This document shows positions 6,773 to 15,660 of a stretch of DNA of 34,198 nt, one piece after another. Numbering within the stretch: the first letter of the stretch is position 1; every line of letters begins with the position of its first letter. The stretch spans positions 1 through 34,198 of the forward strand of contig CAKUHX010000003.1 of the NCBI GenBank assembly GCA_934659475.1, given 5' to 3'. The position numbers and the translations under genes were made by a program. Below the pieces are notes generated by a model. That model did no database searches and had not been told where the DNA came from. It saw nothing but the letters and a program-made list of their open reading frames with translations. The stretch comes from an uncultured Oscillospiraceae bacterium (GTDB taxonomy: Bacteria; Bacillota; Clostridia; Oscillospirales; Oscillospiraceae).

Positions 6773-8038
6773 TTATCCCCGGCCTCCGTCCTTCTCCTCC
6801 CGCCGGGCGCCGAACTCCTGCCGGGCCCGGGGGATCAGGTCCTTCAGGCTGGCCTGCTCCTGCCGCTCCAACAGATCGCCGATCAGCTGGTTAGACACCA
6901 GAAAGCCTCTGGGGGTCAGCCGCCAGCGTCCCTCTCCGGTCAGCTCCGCCCAGCCCTGGGCCGCGTACTCCTCCAGCCGCCGGCGGATGGGCTCGAAATC
7001 CAGAAAGAACTGCCGGCGGTACTCCCACTCCTCGATGCCCCGGGCGGTGCGCAGGCGCAGCATCAGATACTCGCTGCCCCGCTCGTTGGGGGGGATCAGG
7101 TCGTCGCTGTCCAACAGCTTGCCCCCTTTCAGCACGCCGGTGATGTACCCCTCCAGGTCCCGCACGAAGGAGTACCGCCGCCCGCCGAAGTCGGAATGCG
7201 CCCCGGGGCCAAAGCCGATATAGGGCCGGGTGAGCCAATAGCGCAGGTTGTGCCGGGACTGAAAGCCAGGCTTTGCGAAATTGGAGATCTCATACTGCTC
7301 GTACCCCGCCTGGGCCAGCCGCTCTACCGTCCACAGGTACAGGTCGGCCTGGGCGTCGTCATCGGGCAGCACCTCCCCCATGGCCACCCGCCGGGCCAGA
7401 GGGGTACCCTCCTCCACCTTCAGTCCGTAGCAGGACAGGTGCTCCGGCTCCAGGGCCAGAACGTGCTCCACCGACTGCCGCCAGCTGTTCATAGTCTGCC
7501 CTGGCAGACCGTAGATCAGATCCAGGGACAGGTCGCGGATGCCCGCCTTCCGGGCGGCGGCCACGGCGGCGTCCCCCTGCTCCACGGTGTGGATGCGGTG
7601 GACGGCGGCCAGCTCCGCCGGACAGGCGGACTGGTACCCCAGGGACAGGCGGCCGATCCCCGCCCGGCGGAGGTGGGTAAGCATTTTGGCGTCTACGCTG
7701 TCGGGGTTGGCCTCCATGGTGATCTCGGCGCCCTTCTCCACATTGTAAAGTCTTTTCACCTCACGCAGCAGGTCTTTCATGCGTTTTTCGCCGAAATAGC
7801 TGGGGGTGCCCCCGCCGAAGTACACCGTGTCCACGGGGATGCCCCGGGCCAGGGGGGCGGTCTCCCTCAGATGGGCCAGCAGGGCCTTTTCATAGTCGTC
7901 CATCCGCTCCTCCCGCCCGGCCAGGGAGTAAAAGTCGCAGTAGTCGCACTTGCTGCGGCAGAATGGGATATGGATATAGATGCCCAGCTTGTCCTTTAGA
8001 GTTGCCGGGGGGATGGGATCCTGTCTGTGTCCGAACAT
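6773..8038 (-). CDS. hemW: Radical SAM protein HemW (coproporphyrinogen oxidase-like, putative heme chaperone)
   Basis: A 421-residue radical SAM protein. IHIPFCRSKCDYCDF holds the CX3CX2C iron-sulfur motif (Cys27, Cys31, Cys34) in the HemW form, without the extra Cys that marks true HemN. VYFGGGTPSYF and the SLDLIYGLPGQT strand follow, as in the family, and the C-terminal HemN-type domain is present. HemW proteins bind heme and are thought to deliver it rather than oxidise coproporphyrinogen. The ATG at 8038 follows AGGAGGG; this leaves about 18 residues before the conserved start of the barrel, slightly longer than usual. A much longer open frame upstream runs through rluD on the other strand and is not coding. 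It is divergent from rluD. No other heme genes are in the window. Confidence 0.93.
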   Translation of the reverse strand: MFGHRQDPIPPATLKDKLGIYIHIPFCRSKCDYCDFYSLAGREERMDDYEKALLAHLRETAPLARGIPVDTVYFGGGTPSYFGEKRMKDLLREVKRLYNVEKGAEITMEANPDSVDAKMLTHLRRAGIGRLSLGYQSACPAELAAVHRIHTVEQGDAAVAAARKAGIRDLSLDLIYGLPGQTMNSWRQSVEHVLALEPEHLSCYGLKVEEGTPLARRVAMGEVLPDDDAQADLYLWTVERLAQAGYEQYEISNFAKPGFQSRHNLRYWLTRPYIGFGPGAHSDFGGRRYSFVRDLEGYITGVLKGGKLLDSDDLIPPNERGSEYLMLRLRTARGIEEWEYRRQFFLDFEPIRRRLEEYAAQGWAELTGEGRWRLTPRGFLVSNQLIGDLLERQEQASLKDLIPRARQEFGARREEKDGGRG

Positions 8039-8101
8039 AGGCGCCCTCCTGTTGCCCGCTGCCTTCCCAGAAGGGACGGCAGGTAAAATTCGTGCTTTTA
8101 T

Positions 8102-8107
8102 ATTATA
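8102..8107 (-). promoter_or_regulatory. Possible -10 element of the hemW promoter
   Basis: TATAAT on the minus strand, 64 bases before the hemW start. No convincing -35 box is found at the correct distance, so this is a weak call. Confidence 0.35.
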
Positions 8108-8133
8108 CACAGATCTGCAAAAAAAGGAAGTCC

Positions 8134-8163
8134 TTGAGTCCGTCCCGCCCTCTGTGCTATACT
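8134..8163 (+). promoter_or_regulatory. Predicted promoter of rluD
   Basis: TTGAGT (8134-8139), an 18-base spacer, then TATACT (8158-8163) with an extended TGC directly before it. Located 25 bases before the rluD start. Confidence 0.65.
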
Positions 8164-8188
8164 TTTCCAAAAGAGAGGGGGCGGCAGT

Positions 8189-9085
8189 ATGGCATGGGAG
8201 CCGCGGCGGCTGGAGCTGGCCGTTACGCCGGAGCTGGCCGGCATCCAGACAGACACCCTGCTGCGGCGGCACATGGGCCTGTCCGGCACGGTGATCCGGC
8301 GGAGCAAATGGCTGGAGGACGGCATTCTGGCCGATGGCCAGCGGGTGACTACCCGGTACTGTCCCCGGGCGGGGCAGGTGCTGTCCGTCCGCCTGTCCGA
8401 CCCAGAGCGGCGCAGCGGCATCGTCTCCGCCCCCGGCCCGCTGGACATCGTCTATGAGGACGAGGACATGATCGTGCTGAACAAGGCCGCCGGGGTGTCC
8501 GTCCACCCGGGGCCGGGGCATTTTTCCGATACGCTGGGTAATTTTTTGCTGTATTATTACGATTCCAAGGGGGATCCGTCGGATCTCCACCCGGTCCACC
8601 GCCTGGACCGGGGCACCACCGGCCTGCTGGCGGCGGCTAAGCACCCTCACGCCCAGGAGGTGCTGAAAAACCAGCTCCACACGGCGGACTTCCGCCGCAC
8701 CTATCTGGCCGTCTGCGAAGGGGTGCCCCAGCCGGCCGAGGGGGTCATAGACGTCCCCATGGGGCCAAAGCCCGGCTCCCTGATGGAGCAGCAGGTGCGC
8801 CCCGATGGCAAGCCCGCCCGCACCCGCTACCGGGTGCTGTCCGTCCGCGGCGGCCGGGCCCTGGTGCAGCTGGAGCTGGACACTGGCCGCACCCACCAGA
8901 TCCGGGTGCACATGGCCCATATCGGCCACCCCCTGACGGGGGACTTCCTCTACGGCACCGAGGATCGGGCGCTGATCCCCCGCCCCGCCCTCCACTCCGC
9001 CCGGCTGACCCTGCGGCAGCCTATCACCGGACAGGTATTATCCTTTACAGTCCATCTGCCGGAGGATATGCAGAGGTTACTATAA
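8189..9085 (+). CDS. RluA/RluD-family 23S rRNA/tRNA pseudouridine synthase
   Basis: A 298-residue pseudouridine synthase of the RluA family. Residues about 15-70 resemble an S4 RNA-binding domain. The catalytic domain starts near 85, with HRLDRGTTG (137-145) carrying the nucleophile Asp140. ARTRYRVL and GRTHQIRVHM, two further family motifs, follow. The S4 domain favours RluD- or RluB-like roles on large-subunit rRNA over the S4-less RluA, but the exact uridine is not knowable from sequence. The ATG at 8189 follows GAGAGGGGG. A sugar kinase gene follows after a 47-base gap holding a hairpin; the two may share the rluD promoter. Confidence 0.92.
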   Translation: MAWEPRRLELAVTPELAGIQTDTLLRRHMGLSGTVIRRSKWLEDGILADGQRVTTRYCPRAGQVLSVRLSDPERRSGIVSAPGPLDIVYEDEDMIVLNKAAGVSVHPGPGHFSDTLGNFLLYYYDSKGDPSDLHPVHRLDRGTTGLLAAAKHPHAQEVLKNQLHTADFRRTYLAVCEGVPQPAEGVIDVPMGPKPGSLMEQQVRPDGKPARTRYRVLSVRGGRALVQLELDTGRTHQIRVHMAHIGHPLTGDFLYGTEDRALIPRPALHSARLTLRQPITGQVLSFTVHLPEDMQRLL

Positions 9086-9090
9086 GGTTT

Positions 9091-9116
9091 GCTCCCCGCA
9101 CCTCCGGGCGGGGAGC
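9091..9116 (+). other. Hairpin between rluD and the FGGY kinase
   Basis: A perfect 9-bp stem (9091-9099 with 9108-9116) with an 8-base loop, ending a few bases before the AGGAG of the kinase gene. No T-run follows, so it is not a typical terminator; it may affect translation or mRNA stability. Confidence 0.6.
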
Positions 9117-9132
9117 CGAGAGGAGCGAACAC

Positions 9133-10614
9133 ATGGGCTATATTCTTGCGATCGACGTGGGGACAACGGCGGTGAAGGCCATCCTTGTGGACATCGCCAC
9201 CAACGAAATGCGCGGCGCCAGCGCGGACTGCACCCTGATCCAGGAGAGGGCCGCCTGGGCGGAGCAGGATGCCGACGGTCTGTGGCAGGCGGTGTGCACC
9301 GCCGTGCGCCGGTGTCTCTCCCAGACCGCCGTCCGGCCGGGAGAGGTGGCCGGGCTGGTCATCAGCGCCCCCTGGAAGCACGTTATCCCTCTGGACGGGG
9401 ACTGCCGCCCCCTGCGCCGTGGGATCATCTGGATGGATGGCCGCGCCGCCGTTCAGGCAAAGCGGCTGGAGCAGCTTCTGGGCGCCCCCCTGGAAAACGC
9501 CCAGGGCTATTGGTCCAGACTGCTCTGGCTGAAGGAAAACGAGCCCCACATCTGGCGGCGGGCGAGGTATATCGCGGGCATCAACGCCTACTTCCGGTAC
9601 CGGGCCACGGGGCGGCTCTGCACCGAGTGCTCCGACGACTTTATCCACTCCCCCGACCCGGAGCTTCAGGCCCTCTACGACCGGGTGCTGGAAAAGACGG
9701 GGCTGGCGGAGGACCGGGACAAATTCCCCCCCTGCATCCGGTGCACCGACCTTGTGGGCCCCCTGACCCGGACGGGGGCCCAGGAGTTGGGTCTGGCCCC
9801 GGGCACCCCCATGTTCGGCGGCTTCGGCGATCTGCCCGCCGTCTACTTCGGCGCCGGCTGCGCCCAGCCGGGGACCGCCCACATCTACATCGGCACCTCC
9901 TCCTGGTTCGGCGAATTTCTGCCCCGCCGGATCGGCGGCTACAGTGCCGGCTGGTTCACCGCCAGCGGGCAGGCCCAGGGTGCCCTCTTCGCCCTGACCA
10001 CCGGCGGCCGCGCCTATGAGTGGGCCATCCACCGCTTCTACCGCGCCGAGAGGCAGAGGCTGGGGGAGGACATCTACCCCTTCCTGGAGGGGGAGATGGA
10101 GTCGGTGGAGCCGGGATGCGGCGGACTGATCGTCACCCACTGGCTCAACGGCGAGCCGGCGCCCCTGTCCACCAACGCCCGGGGACTGTTTTTCAACGTG
10201 ACCGGGCAGCACGACCGGCGGCATTTTCTCCGGGCCATGCTGGAGAGCATCTGCTACTCCCACCGCCGCTCTCTGGAGCGCTATACGGCCCTCCACGGCC
10301 GCGGGCCCCGGCGGCTGCGGGTGGTGGGGGGCGGCGCGTGCAGCGGCGTCTGGATGCAGATGCTGGCCGACGTGCTGCAGCTCCCCGTCCATGTCCCCCC
10401 AAACCCCCGGTATGTGGGCACCGTGGGGACCTGCCGCTGCGCCCTGATCGGGCTGGGTTTGAAGGCGGACTTCTCCGACCTGGCGCAGGAGAACGAAGAA
10501 CAGGTCTTTGCCCCGGACCCGGACAACAGGGCGGTCTATGACAAAATGTACGGCGTATACTGCCGCCTATTCCCGGCGCTGGAGCCCCTGTATGACCAGC
10601 TGAACGGGATCTGA
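9133..10614 (+). CDS. FGGY-family carbohydrate kinase (xylulokinase/gluconokinase-like)
   Basis: A 493-residue sugar kinase of the FGGY family, which phosphorylates a ketose, polyol or sugar acid with ATP. The first phosphate-binding loop AIDVGTTAVKA is at residues 6-16. The likely catalytic base Asp233 is in GGFGDLPAV, close to the Asp233 position of E. coli XylB. The adenosine-binding VVGGGACSG is at 397-405. Both actin-like domains are present and the length is normal. The ATG at 9133 follows GAGAGGAG. No transporter, isomerase or regulator of a sugar pathway adjoins it, so the substrate cannot be assigned. Xylulose, gluconate and glycerol kinases all belong to this family. Confidence 0.88.
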   Translation: MGYILAIDVGTTAVKAILVDIATNEMRGASADCTLIQERAAWAEQDADGLWQAVCTAVRRCLSQTAVRPGEVAGLVISAPWKHVIPLDGDCRPLRRGIIWMDGRAAVQAKRLEQLLGAPLENAQGYWSRLLWLKENEPHIWRRARYIAGINAYFRYRATGRLCTECSDDFIHSPDPELQALYDRVLEKTGLAEDRDKFPPCIRCTDLVGPLTRTGAQELGLAPGTPMFGGFGDLPAVYFGAGCAQPGTAHIYIGTSSWFGEFLPRRIGGYSAGWFTASGQAQGALFALTTGGRAYEWAIHRFYRAERQRLGEDIYPFLEGEMESVEPGCGGLIVTHWLNGEPAPLSTNARGLFFNVTGQHDRRHFLRAMLESICYSHRRSLERYTALHGRGPRRLRVVGGGACSGVWMQMLADVLQLPVHVPPNPRYVGTVGTCRCALIGLGLKADFSDLAQENEEQVFAPDPDNRAVYDKMYGVYCRLFPALEPLYDQLNGI

Positions 10615-10899
10615 GCATCAAAAGACCACGGGCCGGCCCATAAGGGGCCGGCCCGTGGCGGGATGGCCGAAAAATCGTGAAGGCCACTTTTTCGGGTCAG
10701 ACTGCGCGCAGTCCCGGCCTCGATCGCTTGTGAAGGTGAAAAAGTCGGGCTGGTCTGCGCGGGAAGTGTCATTTCCGCCGCACCTGTCGGCGGAGATGAC
10801 GGATCCAGGTTTTATTCCGCTGCCGGCGCAGCCGTCTTTCGGATGCGGCGTGCCCCCTGCGGGTGCTGCGGGCGGCGGAACCGGCTGCGGGAGAGCTTT
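10615..10899. other. 285-base non-coding, heavily structured spacer between convergent genes
   Basis: There is no credible gene. It contains at least four inverted repeats in a row. One is a 14-bp terminator-like stem (10626-10658). The second is CCGAAAAA (10667-10674) paired with TTTTTCGG (10688-10695). The third is a 14-base perfect palindrome GACTGCGCGCAGTC starting near 10698. The fourth is a 13-bp stem with one G-U pair (10768-10780 with 10788-10800). Similar wording recurs inside (GTGAAGGccac and GTGAAGGtgaa). It is transcribed as the 3' end of the minus-strand cluster unless that ends earlier. It may be decayed repeats or a small RNA; neither can be shown here. Confidence 0.6.
10626..10658 (-). 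terminator. Terminator-like hairpin of the minus-strand six-gene cluster
   Basis: A perfect 14-bp GC-rich stem (10626-10639 with 10645-10658). On the minus strand it is followed by TCTTTTG, a passable U-tract. On the plus strand no T-run follows, so it would only weakly terminate the kinase gene. Confidence 0.6.
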
Positions 10900-11775
10900 T
10901 CAGATCCCGCTCAAATCGAAGGGCGGGGTGTACTCCCGCTTGGCGCTGGTACGCTCCTGGGTGAAGCCGTCCAGTCCCAGAGCGTCCATATAGTCCTGCA
11001 CCGCCCGGATCTCCCCCCGGCGCAGCCTGCGGTCGATCTCCGGGAACTGGTCCGCCCGGCCGTAGGGGGTGTACTGGCTCATGAGGGAGAACAGCACCGT
11101 CCCCTTCGGGAACTCCCGGGCCACCCAGTCCATCACCCGCTTGGCCCCCTCCGCCTGCCCCGGCAGCACCAGGTGGCGGATGATGACCCCCCTTTTCAGC
11201 AGGCCGTTTTCGTCAAAGACGCAGGGGCCGGTCTGCCCCACCATCTCCCGGATGGCGGCGGCGGCCACCTCCGGGTAGTCCGGGGCGGCGGAGTACCGCC
11301 CCGCCGGAGCGCTGTCCATATACTTCAGGTCGGGCAGATAGATGTCCACCTTGCCCGCCAGGCTCTGTAAAGCAGAGACGCTGTCATACCCCCCGCTGTT
11401 GAACACCACGGGCACGGGCAGGGGCCGCTCCAGCACCCGGGCCACGATATGGGAGTAGTGGGTGGGGGTGACGAAGTTGATGTTGTGGGCCCCCTGAGCG
11501 ATCAGTTCCACGCAGATCTGCCGCAGGCGCTCCACGGTGACCGGCCTGCCCACGTCCCGGTGGCTGATCTCCTCGTTCTGGCAGAACACGCAGCCCAGGG
11601 AGCAGCCGGAGAAAAAAACGGTGCCCGACCCCCGGGTGCCGGAGATGGGCGGCTCCTCCCACTGGTGCAGGGCAGCCCGGGCCAGAACGGGCAGCTCCGG
11701 CATGCGGCAATAGCCCCGGCCCTCCGTCTCTGTCCGCAGGGCCCCGCAGCGGCGGGGGCACAGGTCGCAGATCAC
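10900..11775 (-). CDS. PflX-like radical SAM protein (pyruvate formate-lyase activase family, function unknown)
   Basis: A 291-residue radical SAM protein of the PflX / COG1313 type. FSGCSLGCVFCQNEEISH carries the CX3CX2C cluster ligands (Cys58, Cys62, Cys65). A second Cys set at the N-terminus (Cys3, Cys6, Cys10 and Cys23) is also typical of this subgroup and may bind another metal. It resembles glycyl-radical enzyme activases, but no glycyl radical enzyme is in the window. The GTG at 11775 follows GGGAGG lying inside the end of mutY; the gap to the mutY stop is only 3 bases, so it is the last gene of the cluster. Its physiological role is not established. Confidence 0.88.
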   Translation of the reverse strand: MICDLCPRRCGALRTETEGRGYCRMPELPVLARAALHQWEEPPISGTRGSGTVFFSGCSLGCVFCQNEEISHRDVGRPVTVERLRQICVELIAQGAHNINFVTPTHYSHIVARVLERPLPVPVVFNSGGYDSVSALQSLAGKVDIYLPDLKYMDSAPAGRYSAAPDYPEVAAAAIREMVGQTGPCVFDENGLLKRGVIIRHLVLPGQAEGAKRVMDWVAREFPKGTVLFSLMSQYTPYGRADQFPEIDRRLRRGEIRAVQDYMDALGLDGFTQERTSAKREYTPPFDLSGI

Positions 11776-11778
11776 GGC

Positions 11779-12805
<1,027 letters not shown>

Positions 12806-12819
<14 letters not shown>

Positions 12820-13201
12820 CGTTCTTCAGAACTCCCTCCAGAAAGTCCACCGCCTCCAGCACCAGACCGGTGCAGTGTTCGGCCTTGGGGACGCCCTCTT
12901 CCTTCGCCTTGGCCAGCAGCTGGGCGCACTCCATAGAGCCATGCTTTTTCACGAACTCCGCCATCAGGGCAGAGGCCGTGGGCTGGGGCACCCCCGCCAG
13001 GCCCAGGGCCATCAGCGCCCCGGTCAGGGCGCCGCACACGCTGCCCCGGTGCATCCCGGCGCCAAAGGGGCCGCCCAGACGGAAGGCCTCCTCCTCGGTC
13101 AGGCCGATCTCCGGGGCAAAGGTGGCCAGCACAGACTGGGCACAGTTGTAATGTACATCTGTCCGGGCGCGCAGAGCCCGGGCTTTTTCCTGCTTCGTCA
13201 T
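12806..13201 (-). CDS. C_GCAxxG_C_C family protein (putative redox/metal protein)
   Basis: A 131-residue protein of the C_GCAxxG_C_C family, named for its conserved cysteines and glycine motif. In this copy the Cys residues are 20 (NCAQS), 56 (GSVCGALTGALMALG), 92 and 110, all at positions expected for the family. The function is unproven; a redox or metal-binding role is usually suggested. The frame is open 10 codons further up, but the ATG at 13201 is preceded by GAAGGAG at a good distance, so I use it. It overlaps mutY by 14 bases. A 97-base gap separates it from rlmH upstream. Confidence 0.88.
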
Positions 13202-13298
13202 AGGTAAAAACTCCTTCTTTTTTGCGGTCATCCAATTTCATTCTGTGGGCCCCGCCGGGTCTTTTCTGCCGGGGCGTACAAGATCAGATCGGAGGCTC

Positions 13299-13781
13299 TC
13301 ATTTGTGGTAGCTGGATCCCTCGTTGATCTTAAAGGCCCGGTAGATCTGCTCCAATACCATCACCCGGGCCAGATGGTGGGGGAAGGTCATGGGGGACAT
13401 GGACAGGCGCAGCCGCGCCTCCGCCTTGATGGAGGGGTGCAGGCCGTAGCTGCCGCCGATGAGGAACACCAGATGCCTGCCCCCGCTGTTCTGAAAGGAC
13501 TGGACAAAGTCCGCCAGCTCCGGGCTGGACTTCTCCTGCCCCTCCACGCACAGGGCCACCAGAGTGCCCCCCGGGGGCAGCTTGGCCCGGATGGCGTCCC
13601 CCTCCTTATCCAGGGCGGCGGCGATCTCCCCCAGAGAGGGGGACTGGGGCAGCTTGGCCTCCGGGATCTCCACCAGGGTCAGCTTGCAGTAGCCCTTCAG
13701 CCGCTTCAGATACTCCTGGCAGGCGTCCAGATAGAACTTCTCCTTCAGCTTGCCCACGCAGATGAGATAGACGCTTACCAC
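13299..13781 (-). CDS. rlmH: 23S rRNA (pseudouridine1915-N3)-methyltransferase RlmH
   Basis: A 160-residue SPOUT methyltransferase that methylates pseudouridine 1915 of 23S rRNA on the 70S ribosome. The N-terminus reads VYLICVGKLKEKFY, as in the family. LCVEGQ and FLIGGSYGL form the SAM-binding knot. The C-terminal MTFPHHLARVMVLEQIYRAFKI and the terminal SSYHK are diagnostic. A frame continues upstream into the metallo-hydrolase gene, but the GTG at 13781-13779 follows AAGGGGG by 7 bases and gives the usual length. It overlaps the preceding gene by 7 bases. The pairing with a WalJ-type protein is a familiar Bacillota arrangement. Confidence 0.96.
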   Translation of the reverse strand: MVSVYLICVGKLKEKFYLDACQEYLKRLKGYCKLTLVEIPEAKLPQSPSLGEIAAALDKEGDAIRAKLPPGGTLVALCVEGQEKSSPELADFVQSFQNSGGRHLVFLIGGSYGLHPSIKAEARLRLSMSPMTFPHHLARVMVLEQIYRAFKINEGSSYHK

Positions 13782-14584
13782 GCTGCCGCCCCCTTCTCCT
13801 CCAGCTGGAACACCGGCCCCGGCTCGTCCGGCCCGGCCACGGCCACTGTCACGTCCCGCCCCGGCTCCAGCCCGTAGGCCCGCAGTTTGAGCTCCACCGC
13901 CTGCCGGGCCCGGGCGGGGGTGTTGTTCTCCCGGGACAGGTGGGCCAGGATCAGGGTCCTTGTCCCCTGACCGGCGGCCCAGGCGGCCAGCTCCGCCCCC
14001 GCCTCGTTGGACAGGTGGCCGTGGTCGCTTAAAATGCGCTGCTGCAAGTAGTAGGGATAGGGCCCGGAGCGCAGCCAGTCCACGTCGTGATTGGTCTCGC
14101 AGATCAGCAGGTCGGCCCCGGCCACGCCCCGGCATACCTCCTCCGACACGAAGCCCAGGTCGGTGGCCAGAGCCATCTTCCGCCCTCCGGCGGCGATGGC
14201 ATAGCCCACGCTGGCCGCGGCGTCGTGGCTGGTGGCGAAGGGGGTGACTGCCATGGCCCCCACGTCCGTCCGCTCCCCGGCCGTCACGGGGATCAGCTCC
14301 CCCATGATCCGGGGCAGCCTCCGCCGCACAGCGTCCAGGGTGGGGCCGGTGGCGTACAGGGGGACGGGGTGGTTTTTCGTCATGGTGGCCAGCCCGGCCA
14401 CATGGTCGGCGTGCTCGTGGGTGATGAACACCCCGGACAGGTCCCCCAGGCCCACGCCCAGCTCCTTCAGGGCGGCGGCGATCCGGCGGCAGGAGATGCC
14501 CGCGTCGATCAGCACATGGGTGCCCCCGGCGGAGACAAAGACGCAGTTGCCGCTGGAGCCGCTGGCGATGGTGCAAACTCTCAC
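13775..14584 (-). CDS. WalJ/YycJ-like metallo-beta-lactamase-fold hydrolase
   Basis: A 269-residue metallo-beta-lactamase-fold protein similar to YycJ (WalJ), a putative 5'-to-3' exonuclease linked to DNA repair and cell-wall coordination. The zinc motif THEHADH (His56, His58, Asp60, His61) is intact. Further metal ligands lie in TSHDAAASV, ATDLGFV and the AHLSREN strand. I place the start at GTG 14584-14582, which overlaps the upstream dehydrogenase stop as GTGA; AGGTGA lies just before it. Longer open frames upstream run through that dehydrogenase and are not coding. In many Bacillota this gene sits near rlmH, as here, but no WalRK genes are in the window. Confidence 0.9.
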   Translation of the reverse strand: MRVCTIASGSSGNCVFVSAGGTHVLIDAGISCRRIAAALKELGVGLGDLSGVFITHEHADHVAGLATMTKNHPVPLYATGPTLDAVRRRLPRIMGELIPVTAGERTDVGAMAVTPFATSHDAAASVGYAIAAGGRKMALATDLGFVSEEVCRGVAGADLLICETNHDVDWLRSGPYPYYLQQRILSDHGHLSNEAGAELAAWAAGQGTRTLILAHLSRENNTPARARQAVELKLRAYGLEPGRDVTVAVAGPDEPGPVFQLEEKGAAAW

Positions 14585-15525
14585 CGCTTCACCTGATTTT
14601 CCAGGGGCTGGCCCGCCAGATAGCGCTTCAGGTTGGCCAGGGCCATGTCGATGCAGTTCTTCCGGGTGATCTCCAGCCGCATCCCCCCGGCCACATGGGG
14701 GGTGAGCAGCAAATTGGGGATGTCCCACAGGGGGGAGTCGGCGGGAAGGGGCTCCGGCTCAGTCACGTCCAAGGCGGCCCCCCACAGCTTGCCGTTTTTC
14801 ATGGCTTCGGCCAGGGCGTCCTGATCCAGCACGGTGCCCCGGCCGGTGCTGATCAGCACCGCGTCGTCCTTCATCCTTGCGATGCGTTCGGCGTTCATGA
14901 GATGCACAGTTTCCGGACTGTGGGGAAGTGTAAGCGCTACCACGTCCGCCTGAGGCAGAAGGTCGTCCAGCTCCTCCATAGTGTGCAGCTGGTCAAAGCC
15001 GGGCAGGGGCCTGCCGATGGTGCGCTTGACCCCCATGACCCTGGCGGCTCCCAAGGCCTTGCAGCGCCAGGCAAACTCTGTGCCCAGATGTCCGGCCCCC
15101 ACCACCAGAATGACGGCCCCGGTGATGGTCTTGGCCGCCCCCTCGTCGTGCCACAGGTGGGCGCGTTGGTCATCCCGATAGAGGGGCAGCTTGCGGTACA
15201 GGGCCAGCAGGGTGGACAGCATATTCTCCGCCACGGACAGGGCGTTGGAGCCGCTGGAGGTGGTGATGACCGCCCCCTCCGGCGTGACCCCCTGGGGCAG
15301 ATACTCGTCCACCCCGGCGAACATGCACTGGAACCACTTCAGGCTCTTGGCGTACTGCATATCCCGGGCCCGGGGCCAGCCCAGCAGCACCGTGGCCCGG
15401 GCCAGCTGCTCCGGGGTGACGGTGCTCCTTCTGGAATAGATGTGGACGGCCTCCGGCGCGGCGGCCTCGAAGGCGGCGCGCTCCTCCCCCTTCAGGGGCA
15501 GCAGATTCAGGATCACTTCTTGCAT
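14581..15525 (-). CDS. D-isomer-specific 2-hydroxyacid dehydrogenase (second copy type)
   Basis: A 314-residue NAD(P)-dependent dehydrogenase. The nucleotide loop GAGHLG is at 143-148. Catalytic Arg229 (STGRGTVLD), Glu256 (DVTEPEPL) and His277 (TPHVAGG) are all present. The YAKSLKW near residue 58 and the divergent N-terminal domain resemble the glyoxylate/hydroxypyruvate reductase-like branch, and it is clearly distinct from the enzyme at 1026-1967. The substrate is unknown. The ATG at 15525 follows GAGGTG. It is the first gene of the minus-strand cluster under the promoter at 15556-15584. Its stop overlaps the start of the WalJ-like gene, an odd pairing of metabolic and repair genes. Confidence 0.9.
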   Translation of the reverse strand: MQEVILNLLPLKGEERAAFEAAAPEAVHIYSRRSTVTPEQLARATVLLGWPRARDMQYAKSLKWFQCMFAGVDEYLPQGVTPEGAVITTSSGSNALSVAENMLSTLLALYRKLPLYRDDQRAHLWHDEGAAKTITGAVILVVGAGHLGTEFAWRCKALGAARVMGVKRTIGRPLPGFDQLHTMEELDDLLPQADVVALTLPHSPETVHLMNAERIARMKDDAVLISTGRGTVLDQDALAEAMKNGKLWGAALDVTEPEPLPADSPLWDIPNLLLTPHVAGGMRLEITRKNCIDMALANLKRYLAGQPLENQVKR

Positions 15526-15555
15526 AAAGACACCTCGCGGTCATTTTTCGTTCTT

Positions 15556-15584
15556 CTTATTATACCCGTTCCAGCCGTCCCTGA
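15556..15584 (-). promoter_or_regulatory. Strong predicted promoter of the six-gene minus-strand cluster
   Basis: On the minus strand TTGTCA (15584-15579), a 17-base spacer and a perfect TATAAT (15561-15556), 30 bases before the dehydrogenase ATG. It is back-to-back with the recG promoter. Confidence 0.8.
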
Positions 15585-15599
15585 CAAGACGGGGGCGAC

Positions 15600-15628
15600 T
15601 TTACTCCCCGTAAGATCTGTGATAGAAT
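15600..15628 (+). promoter_or_regulatory. Predicted promoter of recG
   Basis: TTTACT (15600-15605), a 17-base spacer and TAGAAT (15623-15628) with an extended TGA in front. It is 32 bases before the recG ATG. Confidence 0.65.
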
Positions 15629-15660
15629 CGTAGCACCTATCCCTGAAAGGAGGCCGCCCT

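Noticed and set aside
8039..8995. N-terminal extension of the hemW frame antisense to rluD
   Set aside because: HemW family members begin just before the radical SAM barrel; a good ribosome-binding site supports the ATG at 8038, and the extension overlaps rluD completely.
13202..13298. Possible terminator between rlmH and the C_GCAxxG_C_C gene
   Set aside because: Only a 6-bp GCCCCG/CGGGGC stem could be formed, with no good T-run, so I did not call it.
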